In this document: positions 12,371-23,149 of the stretch, one piece after another | How positions within the stretch are numbered: the stretch's first letter is position 1 | Layout: each line of letters starts with the position of its first letter | Source: Alligator mississippiensis | Taxonomy: Eukaryota; Chordata; Crocodylia; Alligatoridae | Direction: 5' to 3' | Assembly (NCBI RefSeq): GCF_030867095.1 | Contig: NC_081828.1 | Span: 49,887,434 to 49,951,433 of the forward strand | Length of the DNA stretch: 64,000 nucleotides | The notes under the pieces: model-generated | The model's input: the letters and a program-made list of their open reading frames with translations, nothing else | Database searches by the model: none | Told to the model about the DNA's origin: nothing | Translations under genes and position numbers: made by a program

Positions 12371-12419
12371 CTCCTTTTTAGCTAGGAGACGTTCCCATAT
12401 GCGTTTTTAGCTAGGTTAG

Positions 12420-12525
12420 ACAATGGATTTGTATAGGATGATATGGATATGGATGATCCAGTCTTTGGCGGAGAGTTGGACTAAATGACTTCTGAAGGTC
12501 CCTTCCAGCCCCATGATCTGAATGA
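12420..12525 (+). mobile_element. CR1 3'-end fragment, plus strand
   Basis: 'ggagagttggactaaatgac' and 'ttctgaaggtcccttccagc' are a diverged CR1 3' end of an older subfamily, immediately beyond the truncated 5' end of the inverted CR1. Confidence 0.65.
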
Positions 12526-13289
12526 TGTGGCCCAGCTTTGCAGGCCAAGCCACCACTAGTGGGGGACAGCACACCACGCTCAGAAAGCACAGGTCACACT
12601 AACAGATGTAGCGTATTGTACCACAGGAGCTTTTAACACCATTAGAACAGATCCAGGCCCTATTATGCTAACCACTGTACATATAGAGTAAAACACAGCC
12701 TCTTCCCTGAGGAGCTCACATTCAAATTTATTATATCTGAATGACTGCATACCACATGTACCCAAATAAGACATGGACCTTGTTTTCAGAAGATGGAGCG
12801 AAGGTGGGGGGAGAAAAAAAAGATTTTTCCTTGAAAACAATGGTATACATGTTCACAGGGAAAACACAAGCAGCTGAATTTGGGGGGCAGGGGAGGAGGG
12901 GAGCAAAAACATGTGGCTGTTCTGTTAATCCCCTACCTGTAGGACACAGAAGGCACTGCTGACTGCACACCTACCTTGAGAAGCAGGGCTGGGAAGCTAA
13001 GCCCCAACAAGTTTGAGCAACAGACTCTGAAATTGCAGCTGTCTTCCCATTAGACCTGGGAAGATGGTCAGGCAGCTGAGTTCTGGTACAACCTCAATCA
13101 GGCCTCAGGAGTAGAGGAATTGAAGTGGGTGGGATGCAGCTGCATAACTGTGCCCCCCTGCATCGCCTGTGGCCCCATTTCTTCACTCAAGACATGCATC
13201 CCCCATTTCTAGTAGCTAACATTTGTAAAAAAAATACATGCATAGTGTGTGATTAAATATGATAGATTGGACAGATAAAATAGTAGGAG

Positions 13290-14090
13290 ACATTGGTGAC
13301 ACATAGGTGGGGCATGCGGGTACATGTGCACCCCCTGAGATTGGCCATGCCCCCCCAAGAGAAGTGCCAGCAGTGGCAATTGGCCGCTGGGGGAAGGGGA
13401 GCGCTAACAGGGCTCAGCCCCTCCAAATGCCAGGGCAACCCGGCCACAGGCTGCTGCAGCAGGAGGGAGGGGCGCGCTAGGCTCGTAGCCAGCCCAGCAC
13501 AGCAGGCTAGTAGGTAAGGTTTCTTTTCCTCCTTTAGTTTCTGGGCTTGGGGGTGGGAAAAGAGATCGAGACCCCCACAGTGCAGGAGGGAGCGGGGTAG
13601 GGGCAGGACAAAATCATTCACCCCCGCCCCTGCCCCTGCCCCCCTCCCTGCTGTACTGTGGGGATTGTCCCATGACCCGGCCCAGCTGGGTCCCCATTCA
13701 CAGAGAATGGGGTCCCAGCCAGGCCAGGTCACGGGACAATTGGAGTCCGGCAGTTCCCACTGCTGCACACACTGCAGGGGAGCCAGGGGAGGGGTGGCAT
13801 GTTCCCCCAGCCCCTTGGCTCCAATGCACCATGGCCCTGGACGAGCCACTGGGCTCTTACTGCCCTACAACCCGGCCCGGTCTGGCCCCATTCACGGTGA
13901 ATGGAGCCCCGACCGGGCCGGGTCATGGTAAAAGCGGAGTCCGGTGGCTCCTGCAGAGTTGCAGTGCCAGGGAGCCAAGGCACATGATCCCCCCCGTCCC
14001 CTCCCCCCCGATCATTGCATGGGGCAAGGGTCAGCTGCAGCTGTGAGGCAAGCTGGGCTCTGCCTGCTCTGTGCTTCACTGCAGCCTTTG
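13290..14090. repeat. GC-rich repeat with two tandem copies of a hairpin-forming unit
   Basis: Hairpin one at 13669-13735 has arms 'catgacccggcccagctggg...' and its near complement '...gccaggccaggtcacggg' around a short loop. Hairpin two at 13870-13923 has 'acccggcccggtctggcccc' facing 'ccccgaccgggccgggt'. Each is followed by 'gagtccgg', a CTGC-rich stretch and 'gggagcca', so a unit of about 195-200 bp is repeated directly twice. Flanks are G/C-rich without recognised genes. The family is unknown to me. Confidence 0.6.
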
Positions 14091-14125
14091 AAAGCGGCGT
14101 GGCACAGTGCCATGTGGCTCGCTGC

Positions 14126-16425
14126 CCAGCAGCATTAAGGGTTACAGGTTGTACAGACAGGACAGAGTGGGGAAAAAGCAGGGAGTGTTACTCTCTATGT
14201 TAAGGAACAATATACATCCTCTATAATCAAGATGGGATCAGAGAAGGGCCAAACTGAGGTACTATGGATCAGGATACAAGGGGGTTGGGGGGAAAGGGAC
14301 TTGGTAGTGGGGGTCTACTATAGACCGCCACACCAGGAGGATGAGCTAGACCTGGAATTCTCCGGACAGCTCTCAGAGGCCGTACGGCCGAGAGATATGG
14401 TTGTCATGGGTGACCTAAACTACCCTGACATCTGCTGGGAGGTACGGTCAGCCAAATCTAACCACTCACGTAGGTTCTTAACCTCCCTACAGGACCTCCA
14501 CCTAATGCAGGAGGTATATGATCCCACTACAGGAAACACCTTGGTGTTAGCTACAGGGGATGATCTGGTGGGTAATCTGGAGGTACAAGGTAACCTAGGG
14601 TATAGTGACCATCGATTGATTGAATTCACTATCTGACGAAGGGTGGATAAACTAACCAGCAGGGATGAAGTGCTAGACTTCAGAAAGGCTAACTTCAGTG
14701 TGCTCAGGAGATTAGTTAGTGAGGCATTAAACCTCAAGAGCATTGGCGAAATGGGGGTCCAGGAAGGGTGGTCATTCTTCAAAGAAGTGATCCTACGGGC
14801 GCAGAAGGAGACAATCCCATTGCACATAAAAGGGGGCAAAGGGGCCAAGAAGCCCTCTTGGCTGAACAGGGAAGTCCAAGAAAGCCTAGGGGCAAAGAAA
14901 GAGGTATACAGGCTGTGGAAACAGGGGGTAGCTACCAAGGAGAAGCATACCTCCCAGGCTTGCACTTGCAGGGAATCTGTTAAGATTCCCAAAGCAGGAT
15001 TAGAACTTGGTGACAAAAATTAAGGACAACAAAAAGTCCTTCTTCAGGTACACAGGGAGCAAAAGGAAGGTGCAAGGTAGCATTGGACTCCTACAGGACA
15101 AACTAGGGCAATTGGTGACAGAGGTGGGGGGACAAAGCTGAGCTCTTCAATGAGTTTTTGCATCTGTATTCCTAGACACAGACCGAGACAAATCTCTCAG
15201 TTGGATCACAGATAGACACAGGAGGGACACCAGCCCACCAACTATTAGCAAAGACTTAGTGAAGGGGCACTTGGAGGGGCTGGATGTGTTCAAATCAGCA
15301 GGCCCAGATGATCTTCATCCATGGGTGCTGAAGGAATTGGCCAATGTCACAGCAGAGCCGCTGGCACGGCTGTTCAAGCACTCATGGTGCTCTGGTCAGG
15401 TCCCAGAGGACTAGAAAAGGGCCAATGTGGTCCCTATTTTCAAGGAGGGGAGCAGGGAAGAACCAGGAAACTAGGCCAGTAAGCCTCACCTCTATCCTTG
15501 GGAAAACTGAAAAAAATCATTAAATATGACATTTGTGGGAGCCCAGCAGGGGAAACAATGCTGAAAGGAAATCAGAATGGATTCATTGCAGGTAGATCCC
15601 GCCTGACTAACCTTGTTTCTTTTTATGACCACATCACAAAATGCTTAGACCCTGGAATTGAGGTAGATGTCATTCATCTACCTAAACTAAACTTTAAGAA
15701 GGCTTTCGATACAGTATCTCATTTTGTTCTCATAAATAAACTGACAGGCTGTGATGTGGATGATTACACGGTCTGGTGGGTGGCAAATTGGCTTAGGGGT
15801 CGCACCCAGAAAGTGGTGGTGGACAGGTTGATATTGACCTGGAAAGATGTGGGCAGTGGAGTCCCGCAAGGCTCGGTCCTTGGTCCAGTGCTATTCAGTG
15901 TCTTCATCAGTGACTTGAATGAGGGCATGGAGAGCACCCTGTCCAAGTTCGCAGATGATACCAAATTATGGGGCAAAGTTAACACACCAGAGAGTAGGGA
16001 ATGGATCCAGGTGGATCTGGACAGGTTGGAAAAATGGGCAGAATGAAATAGGATGCAGTTCAAGAAACACAAGTGCACAGTGCTGCATCTGGGCAAAAAG
16101 AACCACCAACACACTTACAGGCTGGGGGATGACCTTCTCAGCAACATAGCAGCAGAAAGGGATCTTGGAGTCATAGCTGATAGCAGTCATTAGCAGATGC
16201 ATGACGAACAGGTCCAGGGAGGTGATGCTTCCCTTCCATGCGGCACTGGTCTGGCCACAGTTGGGGTACTGCGTCAGGTTTTGGGCACTGCACTTCAAGA
16301 GGAATGCGGAGAATCTTGAGAGGGTTCAGAGGAGGCCACTTGTATAGTCAGACGCCTACAGGCAAGGCCCTACTAGGAGAGATTGAGAGACCTAGATCTC
16401 TTCAGCCTTCGCAAGAGACCATGGG
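14126..16425 (+). pseudogene. Longer but decayed CR1 LINE with part of the endonuclease
   Basis: This copy reaches into the apurinic-endonuclease domain: 14232-14636 encodes VVGVYYRPPHQEDELD, MVVMGDLNYPDICW and YSDHRLIEFTI, the active-site surroundings of CR1 endonucleases. The linker (14643-15023) and RT (15498-16046, with [18 protein letters not shown] and [10 protein letters not shown]) follow but are broken by stops and frameshifts, for example a stop in place of the W of 'EDWKR' near 15410. A deletion near 16170-16200 removes part of the C-terminus. The 3' end is missing: similarity stops near 16425 where GC-rich repeats begin. Confidence 0.85.
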
Positions 16426-16429
16426 AAGG

Positions 16430-16869
16430 ACCACGGATGAACACCGCAGTCCTCAGGGCCGGGCCAGCTCGACTCCTGCTGAGTCCCACAGTCCAGCCAT
16501 GCAGCCAGGAGCCACGTGGTACAGAAGTGGCCAGTGGGTGGGCAGGAATGTGGGTAAAGCAGCAGTGGGGTGTGGGGAGCAGGGAGTGCAAGTGAGTGGC
16601 CGTGCGAGAGCGCAGGGCCCATGCTGGTGTCCTGGGGCCAGCGGTGGCGGGGCCTGAGCTGGCAGGGGTCTATGGAACTGGGCTGGGCCACGCCAGCAAG
16701 GGGAGAAGGGAGTTGGCCCAGCTCCATAGAGCCCTTGCCGGCCGGGACCCCACGCTCCTGCCGCCCTGCTCTGGGCCCCACTGGTGCTGGCCCTGGAGCA
16801 CTGGCCCAGCTGCTGGTGCACTCCCACGCACCTGCTCACTCCCAGTCCCCCCCGCCCCAGCCCCACGGT
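16430..16869. other. GC-rich segment without recognised gene
   Basis: It contains a short palindrome near 16669-16729 (tctatggaactgggc / gcccagctccatagag) and otherwise unique GC-rich sequence. The long reading frames on both strands lack any family similarity and are composition artefacts. Confidence 0.4.
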
Positions 16870-17693
16870 ACAGGCAGGGACCAGCGTGCACAGCCCCAAT
16901 CCCACACACCCCATGCTTGCCTGTCTGGGATGAGCAGTAGTGGCAGGGGACAAACTGCTGCTCAGCATGGGGGGAAAGTGGCCCCTTCCCCTTCCTGTGG
17001 CCAGCGCTTCCTGGTGCAGCAGCTTGGAGCCCACACGGGGCTGCTCCACCGTGTCACCGCTGCCTCTGCACTGCCCCGTGGGGCAGCGGGGGCAGCGCAG
17101 AGCACATGCAGGACAGCCCCACATGGGCTCCAAGCAGCTGCATCAGGAAGCACCAGCAGTGGGAGGAGGAGGGGCTGCTTTCCCCCCATGCTGAGCAGCA
17201 GTTTGTCCCATGCTGCGGCTGCTCAGCCTGGGCCTCAGTGCCGGCTCCAGGCTCACCCGTTGGGGCTGAGTAGCAGCCGTGGCAGGCAGAAACTGCGGCT
17301 CCGTGTGGGGGAAAGAGGCCCCTCCCCCTCACCACCGCCAGGCAGTTTTTACTACAGCCACCTAGAGCCCACGCCACACCCAGCTGCCCTGTGGCTCCTT
17401 CACCACTGCCTGTGAGCTTCCCTGCAGTTGCTTCACACCGTCACTGCTGCCATGCTGGGCAGCCCAGAGGCAGCGGTGAAGGAGCCACAGGGTAGCCAGG
17501 TGCGGCATGGGCTCCGGGCGGCTGCAGCAAAATCTGCCCGGCTGCAGCAAGGGGGAGGGACTGCTTTCCCCTGTGCTGAGCAGCAGTTTCTGCCCAGCTG
17601 CTGCTGCTGCTCAGCCCTGATGGGCAAGCCTGGAACCAGCATGGGCATGCAGGGTCACGGCTGCACATGCTGGTCCCTGCCGCGGCCACTGCG
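16870..17693. repeat. Four alternating inverted copies of a GC-rich unit
   Basis: Unit copies lie at about 16870-17075 (+), 17105-17275 (-), 17276-17430 (+) and 17445-17693 (-). The best pair is 16947-16977 with 17179-17209: 31 bases, perfectly complementary, containing 'caaactgctgctcagcatgg'. The outer pair shares 'ggcagaaactg' (17285) with 'cagtttctgcc' (17581) and 'ggcagggaccagc' (16872) with 'gctggtccctgcc' (17669). 'gtggctccttcacc' (17393) faces 'ggtgaaggagccac' (17476). The whole can fold into two adjacent long hairpins or one cruciform. Confidence 0.75.
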
Positions 17694-17861
17694 TGCCCAG
17701 GGGTGGCAGGACAGCCAACAGCAGGGCGGTGCAGAGCAGGCAAAGGGCATGCTGAGGCTTCGCACTGTTGGGGGTGGTGGGGAGGCACCGCAGGGCACTC
17801 AGGCTCTGGGCTGTTGCAGGGTGGGGGCAGGTGCTGACCAGCTCAGGGGGGTCGTGTGCGG

Positions 17862-18090
17862 GGGGGGGGGGCCTCCCAAGCACACCCCACATACCCTCAA
17901 ACTCTTCCTGCAAATCCCACAGCCATATCACCCCCCACACACAATCATACACCCCACAAATACCATACCCACACACAGCCACACAAACCCCCATATCCAC
18001 CCACCCACATCCACACACACACTCACAGCTCCCCACAAACCCCACGCCCACCCACCCATACCCCCCACACTCCTGCACACCCCACACAAT
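17862..18090. repeat. C/A-rich low-complexity tract (CCCACA-like)
   Basis: Irregular CCCACAC, CCACCCACA and CATACCC words run for about 220 bases with almost no G on the plus strand after 17885. A poly-G run (about 17862-17872) begins it. Translated frames are repeat peptides of His, Pro and Thr, not genes. Confidence 0.8.
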
Positions 18091-19035
18091 ATACAAGAGT
18101 AAGACTGCATTTTGAGCTATTATGTAATCACTTCTACATATACAGCACAAACACACACAAATCAGGACAACAATATATTTTGTAATTAAATTAAAATATA
18201 TTATTATGGGCATTTGATTTTTAGTGTATAACTTGGTTTTCTTTCCTGTTCTAAGATGGCAAACCCTCTTCCCAAAAGAAGTACTCCCAGGGGCAAGGAA
18301 AGGGACTTCTGGTGGCAAAGGTCAGAGGTTAGGAGCAGGACTTCTGGTCCCAAGATGGTGGCCAGGGGGCGGGGCACCTGCCAAGGGGTGGAGCTACCCA
18401 TGCAGCCCTTGAGAGCTTGCAAAAACTCAGTAAGTGGCCCACTGCCCAAAATAACTGCCCGCTCCTAGTATAGGGAGTCTGTGTGAGAGTCAAGAGTAGA
18501 AATGTGACGTCCTGAATCCCAGCCCAGGCTCCAAACCACAGGACTGCCTTTCCTTACAGAATAGCTAACTTAATGATTCCTAAATATTTTAGGAGATTTT
18601 TAAATTTCTCTTGAGAATGTGGGTGCCCAGAACTGGGCCCCTGGAATAGTTGTGAAGGGCCCAGCTCAGCTGCCTCAAGTGTCCTAGCCCAGATATTCAC
18701 CTCGGTCACTCCTGTGATGAATGCTTCTAAATGCATCTTCTGTTGTACAAGCAGCAAGTGGATGGTGACAGGCGCTCAGGATAAATTGGGAAAATAAGCA
18801 GCTGGCAACAAGGTTGAGTGACAGTTTTTAGTGTGCTGGCAGCATGGGAGACTCTGATTGCGCTCTAACATACACACATGGCCATTCACTAGCCATTAGT
18901 ATTAGCATTTCTGTTACAGCAGCTCCTTGAAGCCCTGGCTGAGACTAGGGCCTGATAGCATTAGCTTCAGCAGAGACAGCCCCAAAGAGTTTACAGTCTG
19001 AACAAACAAGACAGACAGGGGGAGAAGAAGGAAGC

Positions 19036-19085
19036 ATCATTTCCCTCATTTTACAGGTGGGAAGCTGAGGACCAGAGAGTCTAAG
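19036..19085 (+). mobile_element. Short MIR-like fragment
   Basis: 'catcatttccctcattttac' then 'aggtgggaagctgaggacca' resembles the same MIR segment as at 5985. It ends against the MITE that starts at 19090. Confidence 0.4.
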
Positions 19086-19089
19086 AATG

Positions 19090-19430
19090 GGGCACTTTTA
19101 CATGCGCTCCAGGGATAGGGGAGGGGGCAGCACTTTAATTAGATTCGCTCTGAGAGCCATTCTAATTAAATCACTGTAGCGTCTCGTGTGTCAGCATCCC
19201 CGTGCTTCAAAATGGTGGCAGGGCACTTGAACTAAAGCTCATTCAATAAGCTTTATTTCACGTGCCTCTGCCACCAAATTGAAGCACAGGGACTCTGATA
19301 CATGAGATGTGGGAGGCTGCTGGAGCGCAGTAATTACCATGCTCCAGCAGACTCAATTAATCACATCTGCTCCAACACACTGTAATTACAGAGTGTTGGA
19401 GCAGCCTCCGTGCTTATGCACAGGCATCCC
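19090..19430. mobile_element. MITE with internal dyad symmetry (family of 62435-62726)
   Basis: It starts 'gggcacttttacatgcgc' and ends in the inverted 'gcttatgcacaggcatccc'. Inside, 'cttcaaaatggtggcagggc', 'actaaagctcattc' and 'gctccagcagactcaattaa' are shared with the element near 62.5 kb. No coding capacity. The target duplication is unclear. Confidence 0.6.
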
Positions 19431-19436
19431 AGATTT

Positions 19437-19510
19437 TTAAAGGCATTTAGAAGCCCAACTCCCATGGATGTCAATGAAAGTTAGGTGCTTAAATGCCTTT
19501 TGAAAAAATC
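19437..19510. repeat. Small imperfect palindrome of the 'aggtgcttaaatgcctttt' kind
   Basis: 'aaaggcatttagaagcccaa' faces 'ttaggtgcttaaatgccttt' with 'tgtcaatgaaag' in the middle. The words 'gattttcaaa' and 'ggtgcctaa' recur at 35865-36165 and near 4013, suggesting a dispersed reptilian repeat. Confidence 0.5.
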
Positions 19511-21054
19511 ACCTAACCCTGCATGTATGTCTATCCTGACACTTAGGGCCACTGTGAGAACCACCCTTCTGTCCAAACCTGTCAACCGTCTACGTTACAT
19601 ATTCCTTAGCCCAACCCCAGTGGCAGTGTAGCCTAGCCCTAGAAGCTCTAATGGGTATCAGATGCTGGGGTCAAACTTTCCCCCACTTACCTGCCCCATC
19701 TTGCAGGGTACATTCAGATCTCACCCAGGTTTTGCAAGCCACAATCATGGGTCTGCCCAAAATGATCCCACTATTCCCTGTTCCTATTTTCCAGCCCAAC
19801 TGCAACGTACTTCCTTTTGCTAGCCAGCATTCTCTGCATAGTATCTGCCTTTGGCACGCTAGCTATTAACCTCTGACATGCATGCCTCTTCCCTGTTCTA
19901 TCATCCTTTGTCCCAAGAATCGAGCTGTTATACACTTAGTGGCCCCACTCTAACCACTGAGGGAGGCTTGTAGTTTCCTGGTAAGCCTAGGCTGTATAAC
20001 AAATAGGTCTGACTCTAGAGCCAGGCATATAAGGAGAAATAAGAAGTCGACATCCTGACTCCAAGGAGGAAGAAGCCTGAGAAGCAGAAAGCCTACTGTT
20101 CCACAAGCACCGTTCTTCCAGGAATCAGTCTGTCTCAACGCTTTGCTTACAGCTGCCACAAGATAACATGGAGGGGGGGCGCAGCTTATATGGTGTGGAC
20201 CAGGTGAGAGAAACCATCAAGATTGACCCTAAATAACAGCACAGATACAACATGAATTACTTGCCTCAGGCATTGAATATGCACCTCCTGAATCCTAGCC
20301 TGAGACTATAACAATGCCCTCCTCCTCCTCTGGTGCTGCAGCATCTGAGTTATCCAGAGATGAACAGAAGGGGAGCAGCATCATATGCATCAGTCACATG
20401 GACCCCAAAAGTTCTGTAGGCCACATATATCCATGCAGGTCCCTCTGTTCAGGAGAGAGGCTACATCCCCAGGCTATCTGCTCTGAACACCAGGGGCTAT
20501 TCTGGTGATGTTGGCATCTCCATATTGCTCGTCAGGTCACAGGAATAAGCAGTAAGCAGGGTGCCAAGTGAAATCATCGCAGATGCAACAAATCCCTCCC
20601 ACCACAGCTCTCAGTTCCTTTACCACACTGGAAGGGCAGCACCCCTTCTGCCTCGCAGCTGAACATAATGGATATTTGCCCTCTCTCTCCAAGCTGTAGC
20701 TACCCTCCTAATTCTTTCCCTCAAACCAGGCTCTCTCCTTTCCCTTCCCTTCCCTTCCCCTCTCTCCTCTAATAGCTCAGAGTTTTCCATGATCTTCCTG
20801 CAAACTCATCAGTTTTGAAGGCACTTTGCTTTTAAGTTTTCAGGCTTTTTTGAACCTAGTTCAAAGGGAATCTCAAGGGCTGCAAATCCAGGGAGATGAG
20901 AACCAAAATAAAATGTTGCCCTGACCCCGGCAAACCAACTCTGAGGAATTTCACACAGCTCTGCTGCAGAAACCCTTCATCTTAAAACTACAGCCTCCCA
21001 TCCAAGAAGGTAAATGAGTGGCATTTCCAAGTTGGCATGAGAGAGAATTACTTT

Positions 21055-21180
21055 ATAAAAACAACAATTCTTGTGGGTGGTATCTTTAATTGGACCCACA
21101 GCATAGCTGGGAGAGATACAGACAAACAAGGGGACACGATATTCTTCCTCCCCTTGTACCCAAAAGCTTGTCAAAATCTC
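21055..21180 (-). mobile_element. Possible Penelope-like 3'-end relic
   Basis: 'ggtatctttaattggaccca' and 'acccaaaagcttgtcaaaat' parallel the 'gatatcttttattagaccaa' and 'gcaagctttcgggttcaaaa' words of the element at 38407. The spacing differs and the similarity is weak. Confidence 0.35.
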
Positions 21181-22854
21181 CTCGTCACTCTCATATGTCC
21201 TGGACCATCATGGATACAACACCATTCCAACACTATATATAGGAACAGATTTACATTCCAGCAGAGTGCACAGATGTGGACACGTGCGCATACACACACA
21301 CACCCTCTTCTAATTAATGCCTAAAATATTTCCCACTGGACTGACTCTACCACATTAATCTAACATGAGCTTCTCCCTACTCCTCTCTACAAACACAGCT
21401 CACTTCTAAGCATGCCACAGAATAAATGGTATCACAAATGCTTGTGACAACTGTAATAACTTACGAACACTCTCCACATGCTCATCTCAAATTAAACTAA
21501 AGAGGAGTATGTCACAAATACATTGCAGTTCTTCAGCCATTCTGTCTATATGTGAGATAAGTAAGGGATATACAAGGACCTCTATACCCATCACTACATC
21601 AGAACTACCTGTAGACCAGAGTGGAGCTGCTGTTACCAGCTCACAGTCACACTGGGCAACAGGTTAGGAGAAGAGGCAGATGATTTTATCTAACTGAACC
21701 TAATAAGCGAATTTAGGGAGGCAGAATCCTAATGACCCCATCTGGAACTGGACCAAGGCACTGGCAATAACTTTGTGTCAGAACTCCAGGCTGGACCTAC
21801 ACCGATTTACATCCACTGAAGCCATGGCCTATTGGCTTACACTGTAAGAACCATGTGAGTTTACAGGCAACCAGGCCCTCAGCTTTACATATCAGCTGAA
21901 CAATAGCATGCTTGCAGGAAAGCATCTCCTGGCACTGCACTAAGGCCCTGGTGTAATACTCTTAAAAGAAAGAAGCATCCCAATCCAGCTGTGCCTTGGC
22001 ATTCCTCAAGAGATGATTCCCACAGAGGATCCTCTGCTCCCAAAGACACAGACTTCTAACCACTAACCTCAGAGAACCAACCCCCTCACTTACTAGGCTA
22101 TTATCAGACTCAGCATGCTCTCTAGGCTCTTAAAGATTTTTAACAGCTCAGACAATTGCACATCAAAAAGCACAGAAAAAACTCCCTTGTAAGAAAAACT
22201 CCAAAGGGCCTTGCGAGTCCCAGCGAGAGCACCTTGAAAGTTTGGATGTAACCCCTGTGAGGGAAAGTGGTTCTCCTCCCCTGTGAAAGCTTGAGCTGAT
22301 AGGAAGCGGTTATAGAGTTCCCTGATCCAGGTTCTAGCAAACTGAAGTGGGTAGCAAGTTCCAGATCTGAAGAAACCTGTCCATGAGTGCTGCTTACCAC
22401 TCCAGAATAGGGGGTACCACATGACAGCAACGCTTGGGGCAGGCCAGGAAAGGCCATCCCTGAAACAGCCTGGATGTGAATAATGCTCTACAAATCAGTA
22501 CCAACACTGGCAGTCAGTGCAGTACACAGGAGTAATGAATGTTCTTCAACAACCATCACCTTATAACGAGCCGACTTGTTCAGCATTAGCTGCAATGCTC
22601 AGAAGGGATCAAAATGGATCCCTGTGTCAAGTATACTGCAACGCTGGGTGTACTCTGACCTACATAGCTTTACAATCCTGGCTGTTTCAGAGATGGTCTC
22701 TCTCCACTATACCCAGACTCCAGTGCTGGGTCTAAGGGCTAAGGGTTTCTCCAAATCAGAAAGTTAGTGTGCAGTAACCCAAGATGGGAATTCATGGCTC
22801 TCTGGATATTCAGCACTAACAAACTGTATGGACTCTCTGTGGATCTGTCTATGC

Positions 22855-23139
22855 CAGTGATTCTCAACCTGGGTGTTGCAGGCACCCTGGGGTGCCTTGA
22901 AATCCTTTCAATGGTGCCACAATACTAGCACTGCTAGGTGTGCAAACATGATTCACAAGATAAACCAGGAGATTTCAGCAAGAATTCATAGTGCTAAAAA
23001 CATTCTGACCCATTGCGTTCTTTCTGAATCCTTTGCAGCAGAATTGCTCTATTCTTCTTCTGTAGTCAAAAACAAGTGAAAACTAAGAACCTGCATTTTC
23101 AGAAGGGTGCCTTGAGTCTAGAAAGGTTGAGAAGCATTG
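22855..23139. mobile_element. Short hAT element, 285 bp, with target duplication
   Basis: It begins CAGTGATTCTCAACCTGGGT and ends GGTTGAGAAGCATTG. The flanking octamers are gtctatgc (22847-22854) and gtctacac (23140-23147), 6 of 8 identical. The internal 'gccttgagtctagaaagg' is the same as in the 7355-8188 copy, so the two belong to one family. Confidence 0.75.
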
Positions 23140-23149
23140 GTCTACACTG

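Noticed and set aside
16570-17415. 281-codon plus-strand frame and a 226-codon minus-strand frame
   Set aside because: They fall in the alternating inverted GC-rich repeat. Pro/Gly/Ala-rich peptides on both strands are a composition effect.
17862-18115. CRISPR-like spacing of CCCACA words
   Set aside because: The words are irregular, there are no fixed-length repeats or spacers, and the sequence is eukaryotic. It is simple C/A-rich DNA.
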